Positions 7,434 through 8,698 of a stretch of 8,698 bases of DNA are shown here, piece after piece. The DNA lies in contig JACMOE010000541.1 of assembly GCA_014378185.1 (NCBI GenBank), forward strand, positions 1 through 8,698, given 5' to 3'. Position numbers and translations under genes: made by a program. Position 1 is the stretch's first letter, and each line of letters begins with the position of its first letter. Origin of the DNA: Gemmatimonadaceae bacterium. Its GTDB lineage: Bacteria; Gemmatimonadota; Gemmatimonadetes; Gemmatimonadales; Gemmatimonadaceae. A model generated the notes under the pieces. That model was not told the origin of the DNA. It saw only the letters and a list, made by a program, of their open reading frames with translations, and ran no database searches.

Positions 7434-7447
7434 CCTGCCTGGCAGGC
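7433..7447 (+). terminator. possible weak terminator hairpin after coaX
   Basis: A 6-bp GC-rich stem GCCTGC/GCAGGC with a 3-base loop begins at the last base of the coaX stop codon. The nearest T-run is only TTTT (7458-7461), about 10 bases beyond the stem, so this is not a canonical intrinsic terminator. Confidence 0.3.
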
Positions 7448-7459
7448 GGGACTGGAGTT

Positions 7460-7487
7460 TTGTAACCCTATAAGGGACAACGCGTTG
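7460..7487. repeat. imperfect inverted repeat followed by a 10-bp palindrome
   Basis: TTGT-AA-CCCT (7460-7469) and AGGG-ACAA (7473-7480) pair around an ATA loop with a two-base bulge. The perfect palindrome CAACGCGTTG (7478-7487) overlaps the right arm. The cluster lies 31 bases upstream of the groES -35 element. It could be an operator or an RNA structure at the 3' end of the coaX transcript; no specific regulator is recognised. Confidence 0.4.
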
Positions 7488-7517
7488 CGATAGGATCTGC
7501 GACGCTGATTTCCCCCC

Positions 7518-7546
7518 TTGTCTGCCGCCCCTCGTCCGACTATCAT
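7518..7546 (+). promoter_or_regulatory. groESL promoter, sigma70 type
   Basis: TTGTCT (7518-7523), a 17-base spacer and TATCAT (7541-7546) form a good vegetative promoter. Transcription would begin at about 7552-7556, so the CIRCE element sits at the very start of the message, the standard arrangement for HrcA repression. A second -10-like TATTCT (7549-7554) is less well spaced. Confidence 0.75.
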
Positions 7547-7555
7547 CCTATTCTG

Positions 7556-7582
7556 TTAGCACTCGCCTGAAACGAGTGCCAA
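7556..7582 (+). promoter_or_regulatory. CIRCE operator (HrcA binding site)
   Basis: The left arm TTAGCACTC (7556-7564) is a perfect match to the CIRCE consensus. A 9-base spacer follows, and the right arm GAGTGCCAA (7574-7582) differs from GAGTGCTAA at one base. CIRCE is the operator of the HrcA repressor, which is kept active by GroEL itself and released on heat or protein-folding stress. It lies 44 bases before the groES start. hrcA is not in the window. Confidence 0.96.
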
Positions 7583-7626
7583 CTGGATACGGACATACAT
7601 TTCATCCAGACGGAGGCGCACCACCT

Positions 7627-7935
7627 ATGGCCACCAAGAGCGCAGCCGGCGTGAAGATCACGCCGCTGGCTGACCGGGTTGTCGTGAAGGCATCGGAAGA
7701 TGGCGAGCAGATGCGCGGCGGGCTGTACATCCCCGATACCGCGAAGGAAAAGCCGCAGCAGGGCGAGATCATCGCCGCTGGCCCCGGCAAGTACGAGGAC
7801 GGCAAGCTCGTCCCCATGTCGACCAAGGTTGGCGACAAGGTGCTGTACGGCAAGTACAGCGGCACGGAGATCACGCTCGACAACGAGCAGTACCTGATCC
7901 TCCGCGAGTCCGATGTACTCGCGGTCGTTTCGTAA
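7627..7935 (+). CDS. groES: co-chaperonin GroES
   Basis: GroES is the heptameric lid of the GroEL folding chamber. The protein is 102 aa; the ATG at 7627 follows a GGAGG ribosome site (7612-7616) with a 10-base spacing. The core is conserved: ITPLADRVVVK near the N-terminus, IPDTAKEKPQQGEI, AAGPGKYEDGK, VGDKVLYGKYSG and a C-terminal YLILRESDVLAVV. It begins with about eight extra residues (MATKSAAG) before the usual first strand. The mobile loop that docks onto GroEL reads QMRGGLYIP, where classical GroES has a KTAGGIVLP-like sequence. It is transcribed with groEL from the CIRCE-controlled promoter, 26 bases apart. Confidence 0.98.
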   Translation: MATKSAAGVKITPLADRVVVKASEDGEQMRGGLYIPDTAKEKPQQGEIIAAGPGKYEDGKLVPMSTKVGDKVLYGKYSGTEITLDNEQYLILRESDVLAVVS

Positions 7936-7961
7936 TCACTCGCCACGACTAGAGGATTCAC

Positions 7962-8698
<737 letters not shown>

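Overview
The window is a dense, GC-rich bacterial chromosomal segment with every recognisable gene on the + strand. No rRNA, tRNA, CRISPR array, transposase, integrase or phage gene is visible. The gene content and order (Bat-type aerotolerance protein, mutL, miaA, bshA, uppP, birA, coaX, groES, groEL), the bacillithiol glycosyltransferase and the high GC suggest a member of Gemmatimonadota. That assignment is an inference from gene content and style, not the result of a comparison.

Layout. Positions 1-1161 hold the 3' part of a membrane protein that reads as the cytoplasmic end of BatD joined in frame to a BatE-like unit (TPR repeats, membrane segments, SH3-like domain). mutL (1220-3025), miaA (3012-3935) and bshA (3932-5068) follow with overlapping ends and look co-transcribed. 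After a 67-base gap come uppP (5136-5903), birA (5887-6657) and coaX (6648-7433), again overlapping. A 193-base intergenic region then carries a small hairpin, an imperfect inverted repeat, a 10-base palindrome, a sigma70-type promoter and a near-perfect CIRCE operator. It leads into groES (7627-7935) and the 5' part of groEL (7962 to the right edge). No gene-free stretch exceeds 300 bases.

How the genes work together. The first run mixes envelope and stress tolerance (Bat), mismatch repair (MutL), tRNA A37 prenylation (MiaA) and low-molecular-weight thiol synthesis (BshA). The second run covers recycling of the undecaprenyl carrier lipid (UppP), biotin loading of carboxylases (BirA) and the first step of coenzyme A synthesis (CoaX). 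The last is the HrcA/CIRCE-controlled chaperonin operon. This is a housekeeping region and I see no undescribed system in it. The points most worth checking are the BatD-BatE in-frame fusion (or a frameshift that mimics one), the altered third metal motif of MutL, a possible leaderless mutL promoter, and the inverted-repeat cluster upstream of groES.
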